Assembly: GCF_000744095.1 (NCBI RefSeq)
Contig: NZ_JQLI01000008.1
Location: forward strand, 2,790,001-2,854,000
Direction: 5' to 3'
DNA length: 64,000 nt
Source of the DNA: Cupriavidus necator A5-1
Lineage (GTDB): Bacteria; Pseudomonadota; Gammaproteobacteria; Burkholderiales; Burkholderiaceae
In this document: positions 1 through 6,292 of the stretch, in pieces
Layout: every line of letters starts with the position of its first letter
Position numbering within the stretch: the stretch's first letter is position 1
Made by a program: the position numbers and the translations under genes
Notes under the pieces: model-generated
Database searches by the model: none
Told to the model about the DNA's origin: nothing
Seen by the model: only the letters and a program-made list of their open reading frames with translations

Positions 1-15
1 CGTCAGGAGGCTGTC

Positions 16-423
16 ATGGAGTTGTTGATCAATATCGACGTCGACGACCTGTCGCGCGGCATCGGCTTTTACGAACAAGCGCTCGGCCTGAAGCTGAGCC
101 GCAAGCTGTTCGACGGTACCGTCGCGGAAATGGTCGGCGGCACTACGCCGATCTACCTGCTCGCCAAACCGGCGGGCACCCGCCCCACCACGCGCTCAGA
201 CACCCCGCGCGACTATCGCCGCCACTGGACGCCGGTCCACCTGGACTTTGTCGTGTCCAACCTCGAACAGGCCATTGAACGCGCGCTGGAAGCCGGCGCG
301 GAGATCGAGGACTGGCCGCAGGATTTCGAATGGGGGCGGCAGGCGACGCTGTCGGATCCGTTTGGGCATGGGCTTTGTTTTATTGAGTGGAAGGGGGAAG
401 GATACGGTGCGGTGGCCGGCTGA
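16..423 (+). CDS. VOC (glyoxalase/bleomycin-resistance) family protein
   Basis: A 135-residue single-module protein of the vicinal oxygen chelate fold. The N-terminal half holds the typical beta-strand/helix pattern ending in GIGFYEQALGL, a second module starts at VHLDFVV (residues about 75-81), and the end FGHGLCFIEWKG carries the C-terminal strand with the usual metal-ligand glutamate. Members are metal-dependent lyases, dioxygenases, epoxide-opening enzymes or drug-binding proteins, so the substrate cannot be told from sequence. An AGGAGG ribosome-binding site lies 5 bases before the ATG. No operon partner is visible; the region upstream is outside the window. Confidence 0.85.
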   Translation: MELLINIDVDDLSRGIGFYEQALGLKLSRKLFDGTVAEMVGGTTPIYLLAKPAGTRPTTRSDTPRDYRRHWTPVHLDFVVSNLEQAIERALEAGAEIEDWPQDFEWGRQATLSDPFGHGLCFIEWKGEGYGAVAG

Positions 424-577
424 CGCAGCGCACCGACTTTCGGACATTTCGCCTGTCCAAGACCAGGCTCGGATGTCACATTTCCATGCAGCATCGCGCA
501 TGACCTCGCCTCGAACCCGCTGTCGTTATAACATTGTGCTGCCACGAAAAGTGTACGCAACCGACGAGGGACGAGGC

Positions 578-826
578 ATGAAAGCGACGATCCGGAAGAT
601 GGGCAACTCCCAAGGGGTACTGATCCCCAAGGCAATCCTGTTACAGCTAGGTCTGGAGGACGAAGTGGAAATGGAAATCGTGAACGATGCGCTGGTCATC
701 CGGCGTCCAAGAATCGCACCCCGTCAAGGCTGGGCGGAAGCAAGCCAGGCCATCGCCGCGGCCGGTGACGACAACCTCGTGCTGGGCGACTTCCCCAACG
801 CCGACGATGCGGAGCTGAAATGGTAG
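578..826 (+). CDS. mazE: MazE-like antitoxin (AbrB/SpoVT fold)
   Basis: An 82-residue protein that begins MKATIRKMGNSQGVLIPK, the swapped-hairpin DNA-binding motif of MazE/ChpI antitoxins. The C-terminal half is acidic and probably unstructured, as expected for the part that wraps the toxin. The ATG at 578 follows GAGGGA; longer in-frame extensions lack the fold. The stop overlaps the start of the toxin gene (ATGGTAG), giving translational coupling. By family knowledge it neutralises the toxin and represses its own promoter. A solitary chromosomal pair, with no mobile genes beside it. Confidence 0.9.
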   Translation: MKATIRKMGNSQGVLIPKAILLQLGLEDEVEMEIVNDALVIRRPRIAPRQGWAEASQAIAAAGDDNLVLGDFPNADDAELKW

Positions 827-1140
827 CGCGTGGCGATGTCTGGCTGGTTGCGCTCGACCCTACCGTCGGCAGCGAGAGCGAGAAGACTCGCCCCTGCGTC
901 GTCGTTTCACCGCCGGAAATGCACGACTACCTGCGCACCGTCACCGTGGCGCCGATGAGCACCGGCAGTCGTCCTGCCCCGTTTCGCGTCGCGGTGACGT
1001 TCCAGCGCAAGACCGGCCTGATCCTGCTGGACCAGGTCCGGACCGTGGACAAGTCACGGCTGCTCAAGCGAGCCGGCGGCCTTAACGAAAAGACGATGCT
1101 GGAGACCCTGCGCACCCTGCGCGAGGTCTTTGCGGACTGA
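820..1140 (+). CDS. mazF: MazF-like endoribonuclease toxin
   Basis: A 106-residue protein of the PemK/MazF family. MVARGDVWLVALDPTVGSE and the following KTRPCVVVSPPEM match the N-terminal strands with the conserved arginine used in RNA cleavage; APMSTGSRPAPFRV and ILLDQVRTVDKSRL carry the other conserved strands including the T/S and DQ(V/I)R motif. Family members cut single-stranded mRNA at short specific sequences, which stops growth when the antitoxin decays. It overlaps mazE by 7 bases. Full length, no visible damage, so likely active. Cleavage specificity cannot be read from sequence. Confidence 0.9.
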   Translation: MVARGDVWLVALDPTVGSESEKTRPCVVVSPPEMHDYLRTVTVAPMSTGSRPAPFRVAVTFQRKTGLILLDQVRTVDKSRLLKRAGGLNEKTMLETLRTLREVFAD

Positions 1141-1341
1141 GGCACGCCACAAAGGCATTTAATGCCAGGTTCATGGAGTCATTTGATTTCATAAGAATAT
1201 GAAAAAGAAATAGACGCCAGATTCATTCCCCGTGCGCAGTTTTGACGCAATTGCGTTAATCTGTGGCCCTCGTCGGCGCAGGCGATCCCTGCCCCGGCGG
1301 GACTCTCTCTCGCCACATAACCAGAACACTTCCAAACTCTC

Positions 1342-2163
1342 ATGCGCAGCACGTCTCTCTTCAAGCGCCTGGCGGTCGCCCTGTCCACCATCGGCGCCAT
1401 CGGTTTTATCGCCGCCGGCAGCGCCTCGGCCCAGGAACAGACCATCCGCGTCGGCACCGTCAGCGGCCCGGATGCCGAAGTCTGGCAAGTCGTCCAGAAA
1501 GTGGCCAAGCGCAACGGCCTGAACGTCAAGGTCGTGGAGTTCAACGACTACGTGCAGCCCAACGCCGCACTGGACGCAGGCGACCTGGATGCCAACAGCT
1601 TCCAGCACCAACCCTACCTCGATAGCCAGGTCAAGCAGCGCGGCTACAAGATGACCAGCGTCGGCTACACCTATATCTCGCCGCTGGGCATTTATTCGAA
1701 GAACCTGAAGTCGGCCAAGGACCTGCCGCAAGGCGCCAAGGTCGCCGTGCCCAACGACCCGTCCAACGAGAACCGTGCCCTGCTGCTGCTCCAGTCGCAA
1801 GGCGTGATCAAGCTCAAGGCCGGCGCCGGCACCAACGGTGTCAACGCCACCCCGCTGGACTTGGCCGAGAACCCCAGGAAGCTGAAGATCGTGGAACTGG
1901 ACGCCGCCCAGCTGGCGCGCGCCCTGCCCGACGTCAGCGCCGCCGTGATCAACACCAACTACGCGCTCGCCGCCGGCCTGCAGCCGACCAAGGACGCCAT
2001 CGGCCTGGAAGACCTGCGCAGCCCGTACGCCAACATCATCGTGGTGCGCACGCAGGACAAGGACAAGCCGTGGGTCAGGAAGCTGGTGGCCGCCTACCAG
2101 TCGGAAGACGTGCGCCAGTTCATGAAGGCCCAGTTCAAGGGCGCGATGGTGCCGTCGTTCTGA
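1342..2163 (+). CDS. metQ: MetQ/NlpA-family methionine-type ABC substrate-binding protein
   Basis: A 273-residue periplasmic binding protein. A signal peptide of about 30 residues ends in SASA before QEQTIRVGTVSGPDAEVWQ; the body has the family landmarks NDYVQPNAALDAGDLDANSFQH and VPNDPSNENRALLLLQ. Relatives bind D/L-methionine or other small ligands for a MetNI transporter. Two oddities: no lipobox cysteine at the signal-peptide end, whereas E. coli MetQ is a lipoprotein, and no MetN or MetI gene alongside, so it must use a transporter encoded elsewhere. The ligand is therefore open. Preceded by a 200-base intergenic region after mazF. Confidence 0.85.
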   Translation: MRSTSLFKRLAVALSTIGAIGFIAAGSASAQEQTIRVGTVSGPDAEVWQVVQKVAKRNGLNVKVVEFNDYVQPNAALDAGDLDANSFQHQPYLDSQVKQRGYKMTSVGYTYISPLGIYSKNLKSAKDLPQGAKVAVPNDPSNENRALLLLQSQGVIKLKAGAGTNGVNATPLDLAENPRKLKIVELDAAQLARALPDVSAAVINTNYALAAGLQPTKDAIGLEDLRSPYANIIVVRTQDKDKPWVRKLVAAYQSEDVRQFMKAQFKGAMVPSF

Positions 2164-2223
2164 TTGACGCCAGTGCTTGACTGCAGTCCGGCAAGATTCC
2201 TTGCGTGAGCCCGCCAGAAGCGC

Positions 2224-2251
2224 TTGCAAATTCCGCCGCCTTCTGTAAAAT
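2224..2251 (+). promoter_or_regulatory. sigma70 promoter of the first tRNA-Leu gene
   Basis: TTGCAA (2224-2229) and TAAAAT (2246-2251) are separated by 16 bases, followed by a GC-rich discriminator (GCGGCGCTCACC) before the tRNA. The same arrangement stands in front of the second tRNA-Leu gene at 5441-5468, with near-identical sequence just before both tRNAs. A GC-rich discriminator is typical of stable RNA promoters under stringent control. Confidence 0.7.
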
Positions 2252-2265
2252 GCGGCGCTCACCTT

Positions 2266-2352
2266 GCCCAGGTGGCGGAATTGGTAGACGCACTAGGTTC
2301 AGGTCCTAGCGGTGGCAACACTGTGGAGGTTCGAGTCCTCTCCTGGGCACCA
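2266..2352 (+). tRNA. tRNA-Leu (anticodon CAG)
   Basis: An 87-nt class II tRNA. Acceptor strand GCCCAGG (2266-2272) pairs fully with CCTGGGC (2342-2348), then discriminator A and an encoded CCA. The anticodon loop TTCAGGT between CTAGG and CCTAG gives anticodon CAG, which reads CTG. The long variable arm expected of leucine tRNAs lies between the anticodon and T arms; the T loop is TTCGAGT. It reads the main leucine codon of this GC-rich genome. A second copy lies at 5483-5569. Confidence 0.97.
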
Positions 2353-2367
2353 CGATTTAAAAAAAAC

Positions 2368-2392
2368 GGTCTGCGCAATGCAGACCTTTTTT
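2368..2392 (+). terminator. Intrinsic terminator after the first tRNA-Leu
   Basis: GGTCTGC (2368-2374), loop GCAAT, GCAGACC (2380-2386), then six T. It is preceded by an A run, so it could work on both strands. Nearly the same hairpin is repeated at 2518-2542. Confidence 0.85.
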
Positions 2393-2399
2393 CATTTCT

Positions 2400-2506
2400 G
2401 CCCAGGAAGAAAAGTGCTTGAGCGCTTTTCGCGAGGACGAGAAAGGCTGCGCTTGCAAGCGCAGCCGGGGTCGCGCTTGTGTGACCGAGTCCTCTCCTGG
2501 GCACCA
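2400..2506 (+). ncRNA. tRNA-Leu-linked structured element, copy 1
   Basis: A 107-base element between two terminators. It opens with GCCCAGG, the tRNA-Leu acceptor strand, and closes with CCTGGGC-ACCA, so the ends pair over 7 bp like a tRNA with CCA. Inside: a 9-bp hairpin with TTGA loop (2409-2430, one G-U); GAGGAC (2433-2438) pairing with GTCCTC (2489-2494); within that stem a perfect 22-base palindrome (2445-2466) and a hairpin GGTCGC/GTGACC (2469-2486). The last 18 bases match the tRNA 3' end, but the T stem cannot form and there is no anticodon arm, so it is not a tRNA. Copy 2 at 5613-5721 keeps every stem with altered bases. Function unknown. Confidence 0.55.
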
Positions 2507-2517
2507 CGATTAAAAAA

Positions 2518-2542
2518 GGTCTGCGCAAAGCAGACCTTTTTT
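2518..2542 (+). terminator. Intrinsic terminator after structured element copy 1, probably bidirectional
   Basis: GGTCTGC (2518-2524), loop GCAAA, GCAGACC (2530-2536), six T; six A precede the stem, so on the minus strand it is also followed by T and can stop the convergent gene that ends at 2567. It is one loop base different from the terminator at 2368-2392. Confidence 0.85.
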
Positions 2543-2566
2543 GTTTCTGCGACGACCAGGACAGGC

Positions 2567-3391
2567 TTACTGCTTCGGGGCCTGCCCGAGCGCCGGAGGC
2601 GCCGGTGGTGGCAGAGGCGTGGCGACCGGCTCCAGCCCTGTTGTTCGTACGATCGAGGCTGCCGCCGGGGACGCAAGGAACCGGACAAAGCGCAACGCTG
2701 CCGCGGACTGCTTGCCCGCGACCATGCCTGCGGAGAAGAAAACCGATTGCTGCAGCTCGGCCGGCAACGGACCGACAAAATCCAGCTCCTTGAATGGCAG
2801 CAACTCGCTGACTTGCTGGAAGCCGATTTCCGCATCGCCTCGTGCCACCACGGCGCCGACGCGCTCGCTGTAGATCTTGTGCGCCTTGTCTTTGATCTGG
2901 TCCGCGACGCCGAGCCGGTTGAACAATTCATTGGAGAGGTAGGTCCCGCTGGCACTGGCGGAATACGCAATCGATTTCGCGTTGAGCAAGGTCTGCCTCA
3001 GGCCTTCCACTGTGCTGATATCCGGCTTAGGCATGCCCTTGCGGACCGACATGCCGATCAGCGAGCGGGCCAGGTCGACCCGGCTGCCTGCCGCCACCTT
3101 GCCTTCGGATACCAGTTTCTCCAGACCGGAGTCCGCGAGAATCACCACATCGAAAGTCTCGCCGCGGGCCAGCCGGCTGGGAATGGAATCCGGTGCGTTG
3201 CCCATCGATGCGCCGTAGGCGGTGATGACGCGGTCCTGCGTGGCCGCTTCGTACAACGGCACCAGTTGCTGGTATGCCGCCGTGAAGCCGCCCGACGTAA
3301 TGACGCGGATATCGTCTGCGCAGGCTGGGCCGGCCAGCCAGAGCAGGAAAACAAGGGAGGCCTTACCGGCGGCCATGGCGGTCAGCTTCAT
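2567..3391 (-). CDS. Periplasmic substrate-binding protein of the molybdate-binding (ModA-like) superfamily
   Basis: A 274-residue protein with a signal peptide ending at ACADDIRV. The body shows the SBP_bac_11 pattern: ITSGGFTAAYQQLVPLYE at the N terminus, FDVVILADSGLEKL, and SASGTYLSNELFNRLGVADQ in the middle. Relatives bind molybdate, tungstate or small organic ligands; the motif differences and lack of ModBC neighbours make molybdate unlikely. The ATG at 3391 follows GGAGAC; a TTG one codon upstream is less likely. The C terminus is proline-rich. Convergent with the tRNA-Leu locus. It may be co-transcribed with the TctC gene at 3436-4398, 44 bases upstream of its start. Confidence 0.75.
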   Translation of the reverse strand: MKLTAMAAGKASLVFLLWLAGPACADDIRVITSGGFTAAYQQLVPLYEAATQDRVITAYGASMGNAPDSIPSRLARGETFDVVILADSGLEKLVSEGKVAAGSRVDLARSLIGMSVRKGMPKPDISTVEGLRQTLLNAKSIAYSASASGTYLSNELFNRLGVADQIKDKAHKIYSERVGAVVARGDAEIGFQQVSELLPFKELDFVGPLPAELQQSVFFSAGMVAGKQSAAALRFVRFLASPAAASIVRTTGLEPVATPLPPPAPPALGQAPKQ

Positions 3392-3435
3392 CAAGTCGTC
3401 TCCATGATCTTGTTGCTGGCGAATTTGAACGCCAG

Positions 3436-4398
3436 TCAGTCTTCTTTCATGTTGGCAGCGCGCGCGATCGGGCCGAGGCGCGCTTTCTCGTCGGCCAGGA
3501 ACTTCGTGAAGTCGGCGCGTGTTCCGCCCATTGGCTGGATGCCTTGCGGGATCAGCCGGGCGCGCAGTTCAGGCGACTTGATGGCGGCATCGATGGCCTT
3601 GTTCATCTTGTCGAGAATCGCGTCAGGCGTACCGCGCGGCGCAAACACACCGGACCAGTGGCCAATAAATACGTTGGGGTAACCAAGTTCCGTCGTGGTC
3701 GGCACATCCGGCATGGCAGCAATGCGCGTATTCCAGGTGGAAGCAATCGCACGCAGCTTCCCTCCCTTGATCTGGGGAAGTACCACAACGCTTGCCTCGG
3801 AAGTCGCGTCTACCTGTTTGCCGACCACGGCGACCATGCCTTCTGAGCCGCTCTTGTACGGGATGATCTCCAGCCTGGAGCCGGTCGCCAGCTTCAGCAT
3901 TTCCGCGACGAAGTGCGGCGTGCTGCCAGTCCCTGCGGTGGCGAAGTTCAGGCTCTTGCCGCCTTTGCCGCTGGCGATCAGGCCTTTCAGGTCTTTGATC
4001 GGGGAGTCCGCTGACACGACGATGACGGACGGGCTGACAGCCAGCATGGCGACAGGCACCAGGTCCTGCTCTTTGTAGGGCATCCTCGCCTTGATCATGC
4101 CGTTGGTGATCACCCCGGCCGCCGGTACGAGGAAGGTATAGCCATCCGGGGCGGATTTGGCCACGTAGTCAGCCCCAAGCACCGAACCGGCGCCGGGCTT
4201 GTTTTCTACGATGATGGGCTGACCAAGTTGTTTGGATGCGGCATCCGCCACTGCGCGGGCTACCAGATCGTTGGCGCCGCCCGGCCCGAACGGTACGACA
4301 AACTTCACTGGCTTGGCGGGCCAGGTTTCAGCCCAGGCGGCAAACGTAAAAGTGCCCAGGGCAAGGGCGAGCGCAAGGCGGCGGACAGCAGGTCGCAA
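3436..4398 (-). CDS. Bug/TctC-family tripartite tricarboxylate receptor
   Basis: A 320-residue periplasmic receptor. The signal peptide ends near AWAETWPAKPVKFVVPFGPGGAND, the hallmark of the family, followed by VENKPGAGSVLGADYVAKSAPDGYT. Such receptors bind carboxylates (citrate, glutamate, aromatic acids, nicotinate) with a ligand water network. The start is a TTG with GGAG about 9 bases upstream, since an in-frame stop separates it from the nearest ATG. No TctAB genes are near, as for most Bug proteins in this group. A LysR gene is transcribed divergently and probably controls it. Confidence 0.93.
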   Translation of the reverse strand: MRPAVRRLALALALGTFTFAAWAETWPAKPVKFVVPFGPGGANDLVARAVADAASKQLGQPIIVENKPGAGSVLGADYVAKSAPDGYTFLVPAAGVITNGMIKARMPYKEQDLVPVAMLAVSPSVIVVSADSPIKDLKGLIASGKGGKSLNFATAGTGSTPHFVAEMLKLATGSRLEIIPYKSGSEGMVAVVGKQVDATSEASVVVLPQIKGGKLRAIASTWNTRIAAMPDVPTTTELGYPNVFIGHWSGVFAPRGTPDAILDKMNKAIDAAIKSPELRARLIPQGIQPMGGTRADFTKFLADEKARLGPIARAANMKED

Positions 4399-4520
4399 TT
4401 TAGTCTCCGTAATTCATCTTCATGTGGCACGGCCGGCATTTCAGGATGCAGTGGGCGGGCATTGCAAGAGTACGCGGGCCAAACTATTCTGTGAATTGCA
4501 ATGTTCTGATGGTTTCATGC

Positions 4521-5420
4521 ATGTCGCGCATTAATTTGGCTCTTGAGGATTTGCAGGCATTTGTCGCCACTGCGGACAAGGGCAGTTTCCGGGTAGCCGC
4601 CGAAACGCTCCATATCTCGCAGCCGGCGCTCAGTCGCAGAATCGACAAGCTGGAAAAGACGCTCGGCTCGCGCTTGCTGGAGCGCACCACCCGGCGCGTG
4701 GAAACGACCAGCATCGGCAAGCAGTTCCTGGAGGAAGCCCGGGCTGCGCTGGATATTCTCGATAGCGCGGTCTTCCGCCTTGGAGACGAGACCGCACTGC
4801 AGCGCGGCCTGGTGACGGTGGCGGCAATACCCTCTGCCGCGGTGCACCTGCTCTCGGATGCCATCAGCGTGTTTGCAAGCCGTCATCCGGGCGTGCGCGT
4901 GCGGGTAATCGACGAGAGCGCAAACGCTGTACTGGCCAGCGTCCTGTCGGGAGAATCGGATTTCGGCCTCAACTTCATGGGCGCACAGGAACCGAATATC
5001 GAATTCCGCGCGATCCGCACCGAGCCCTATCGGCTGGTGCTGCAGCGCGACCACGCCTGGGCCGGTCGCCCGTCTGTTGCATGGCAGGAGCTGGCCGGGC
5101 AGCGGATGGCCGGCGTCTCGAAGCAAAGCGGCAATCGCGCCCTGATCGAAAATGCCATTGCGCATCTTGAGCGGCGTCCGACCATCTATTACGAGGCCAA
5201 CCACGTGGTCGGGGTATTGGCACTGGTTGAAGCCGGCCTCGGCATGGCAGTGCTGCCGGGCCTGGCGTTGCCGCCGGATCATCCGAGGTTGTGCGCCATC
5301 CCGCTGATTGAACCGACAGTGGACCGGGTGCTGGCGTTGATACGCCGTCGCGACCGGGGGCTGCAGCCTGCGGCAAAGGCGCTGTTTGAAATCCTTGCTA
5401 CTGAAATGCCCGAGGCGTGA
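4521..5420 (+). CDS. LysR-family transcriptional regulator
   Basis: A 299-residue regulator with the winged-helix domain at the N terminus (LQAFVATADKGSFRVAAETLHISQPALSRRIDKLEK) and a two-lobed effector domain. The ATG at 4521 was chosen because family homology starts there; the reading frame extends to 4422 without resemblance. It is divergent from the TctC gene at 3436-4398, sharing a 122-base interval that contains an ATTC-N3-GAAT repeat (4486-4496), a possible operator. The usual LysR logic would be autoregulation and ligand-dependent activation of the receptor gene. The ligand is unknown. Confidence 0.92.
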   Translation: MSRINLALEDLQAFVATADKGSFRVAAETLHISQPALSRRIDKLEKTLGSRLLERTTRRVETTSIGKQFLEEARAALDILDSAVFRLGDETALQRGLVTVAAIPSAAVHLLSDAISVFASRHPGVRVRVIDESANAVLASVLSGESDFGLNFMGAQEPNIEFRAIRTEPYRLVLQRDHAWAGRPSVAWQELAGQRMAGVSKQSGNRALIENAIAHLERRPTIYYEANHVVGVLALVEAGLGMAVLPGLALPPDHPRLCAIPLIEPTVDRVLALIRRRDRGLQPAAKALFEILATEMPEA

Positions 5421-5440
5421 CTGGTGGAAGCGCGGCGCAC

Positions 5441-5468
5441 TTGCAAATTTTTTCGCGCGCTGTAGAAT
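5441..5468 (+). promoter_or_regulatory. sigma70 promoter of the second tRNA-Leu gene
   Basis: TTGCAA (5441-5446) and TAGAAT (5463-5468), 16 bases apart, then ATGCGGCGCTCACCTT as before the first tRNA-Leu copy. The two promoters match in both boxes, spacing and discriminator, although the spacer sequences differ. Confidence 0.7.
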
Positions 5469-5482
5469 GCGGCGCTCACCTT

Positions 5483-5569
5483 GCCCAGGTGGCGGAATTG
5501 GTAGACGCACTAGGTTCAGGTCCTAGCGGTGGCAACACTGTGGAGGTTCGAGTCCTCTTCTGGGCACCA
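5483..5569 (+). tRNA. tRNA-Leu (anticodon CAG), second copy
   Basis: Identical in length and anticodon (loop TTCAGGT) to the copy at 2266-2352. The one visible change is C to T at 5559, which turns the last acceptor pair (7:66) into G-U. CCA is encoded at 5567-5569. The position 60 bases downstream of a LysR gene on the same strand suggests its own promoter and not read-through. Confidence 0.97.
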
Positions 5570-5575
5570 ATTTTT

Positions 5576-5605
5576 AAGAAAGGCTCAGGCAAGCGAGCCT
5601 TTCTT
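5576..5605 (+). terminator. Intrinsic terminator after the second tRNA-Leu
   Basis: A perfect 11-bp stem AAGAAAGGCTC (5576-5586) / GAGCCTTTCTT (5595-5605) with an 8-base loop. Unlike locus 1, its sequence is unrelated to the terminator that follows the structured element, so the two terminators here did not arise by duplication of each other. Confidence 0.75.
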
Positions 5606-5612
5606 CGTTTCA

Positions 5613-5721
5613 GCCCGGAAAGGGAAGTCCTTGAGGACTTCCCGTGAGGACGAGAAAAGGCAACGCTTGCAAGCGTTGCCCGGGGTCGCGCATGGGTGAC
5701 CGAGTCCTCTCCTGGGCACCA
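5613..5721 (+). ncRNA. tRNA-Leu-linked structured element, copy 2
   Basis: A 109-base counterpart of the element at 2400-2506. Ends GCCCGG and CCTGGGC-ACCA pair over six positions with one G-U. Hairpin one is GGGAAGTCC-TTGA-GGACTTCCC (5622-5643), a perfect 9 bp in which most arm bases differ from copy 1. GAGGAC (5646-5651) pairs with GTCCTC (5704-5709). The 22-base palindrome at 5659-5680 differs from copy 1 at CAA/TTG versus CTG/CAG and stays perfect. Hairpin GGTCGC/GTGACC is at 5684-5701. Double-sided changes at two stems argue for selection on RNA structure. Role unknown; possibly released by tRNA-processing enzymes. Confidence 0.55.
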
Positions 5722-5737
5722 AGGTTCTTGAAGCGAG

Positions 5738-5766
5738 AAGCCCGCACAAAAGAGTGCGGGCTTTTT
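5738..5766 (+). terminator. Intrinsic terminator after structured element copy 2
   Basis: AAGCCCGCAC (5738-5747) pairs with GTGCGGGCTT (5754-5763) across an AAAAGA loop and is followed by T residues. It can also serve the convergent small gene ending at 5789, since A residues precede the stem. Confidence 0.85.
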
Positions 5767-5788
5767 GTCTTTTGCGGCGATGGATTTT

Positions 5789-6007
5789 TCAATCCGCCGG
5801 GCAAAGCTCTTCTGCCGTCTGGTCTAGTTGCAACTTCACCATCGCCAGCAGCGAATGCAAGGCGTGACTCGTCTCCGAACGTTCGCTCTCGATTTCGAGC
5901 AACGACAGAATTGCGCTCAAACCGGCGCTGATTCGCTCGAGGGATTCCACCGTTCCGGCCGGGACGATATTCAGGACTTCTGCGGTGTTATGGCTGCACG
6001 TTTGCAT
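5789..6007 (-). CDS. Small hypothetical protein, possibly DUF1484-like
   Basis: A 72-residue protein starting MQTCSHNTAEVLNIVPAG, with GGAGG 8 bases before the ATG. Longer in-frame starts exist but lack a ribosome-binding site. The body is one amphipathic helical stretch (ESLERISAGLSAILSLLEI, then HALHSLLAMVKLQLDQTA). I believe small helical proteins of this type occur in Ralstonia/Cupriavidus as a domain of unknown function, but that is a recollection and not a match. No signal peptide, no membrane segment, no operon partner. Function unknown. Confidence 0.6.
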   Translation of the reverse strand: MQTCSHNTAEVLNIVPAGTVESLERISAGLSAILSLLEIESERSETSHALHSLLAMVKLQLDQTAEELCPAD

Positions 6008-6292
6008 CGTGTGATCCTCCGACAAGGGACAACCCGGCCAGCCTCTCGGCTGCCCCGCCCGGGCCGCCATGGAAACGGCTTGCGCGCGCGATTCTGAACA
6101 GAATGAGACCAACCTCTCCAATGCTTTCCCGGGTTGCCACACCCGCCCACCGAACCCCTCGGTGAGGCTTGCAGTCTCTCGCTCCGGCAACGCAGCGTCG
6201 ATAAGCCCCTTCGCATTCGCCGCCCTCCGCCCTCATCGCCTACAGTAGTTCTATCCATGGGCGCGGCCGCGCCGCCTGTCGGGAGAACTGCC

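Noticed and set aside
2431..2445. Bases around GAGGACGAGAAA in both structured elements resemble part of a hammerhead ribozyme core.
   Set aside because: The CUGANGA strand and the cleavage-site stem are missing, and GAGGAC is better explained by pairing with GTCCTC near the 3' end.
2479..2506. Could be a simple tRNA-Leu pseudogene or att site of a lost island.
   Set aside because: A decayed tRNA would not show matched changes in both arms of two stems at two loci, and there is no integrase or island next to either. An attachment-site origin for locus 1 alone is kept as a side hypothesis.
2567..3391. Annotation as molybdate-binding ModA.
   Set aside because: No modBC genes, and the binding-loop sequence differs; kept as a ModA-like superfamily member only.
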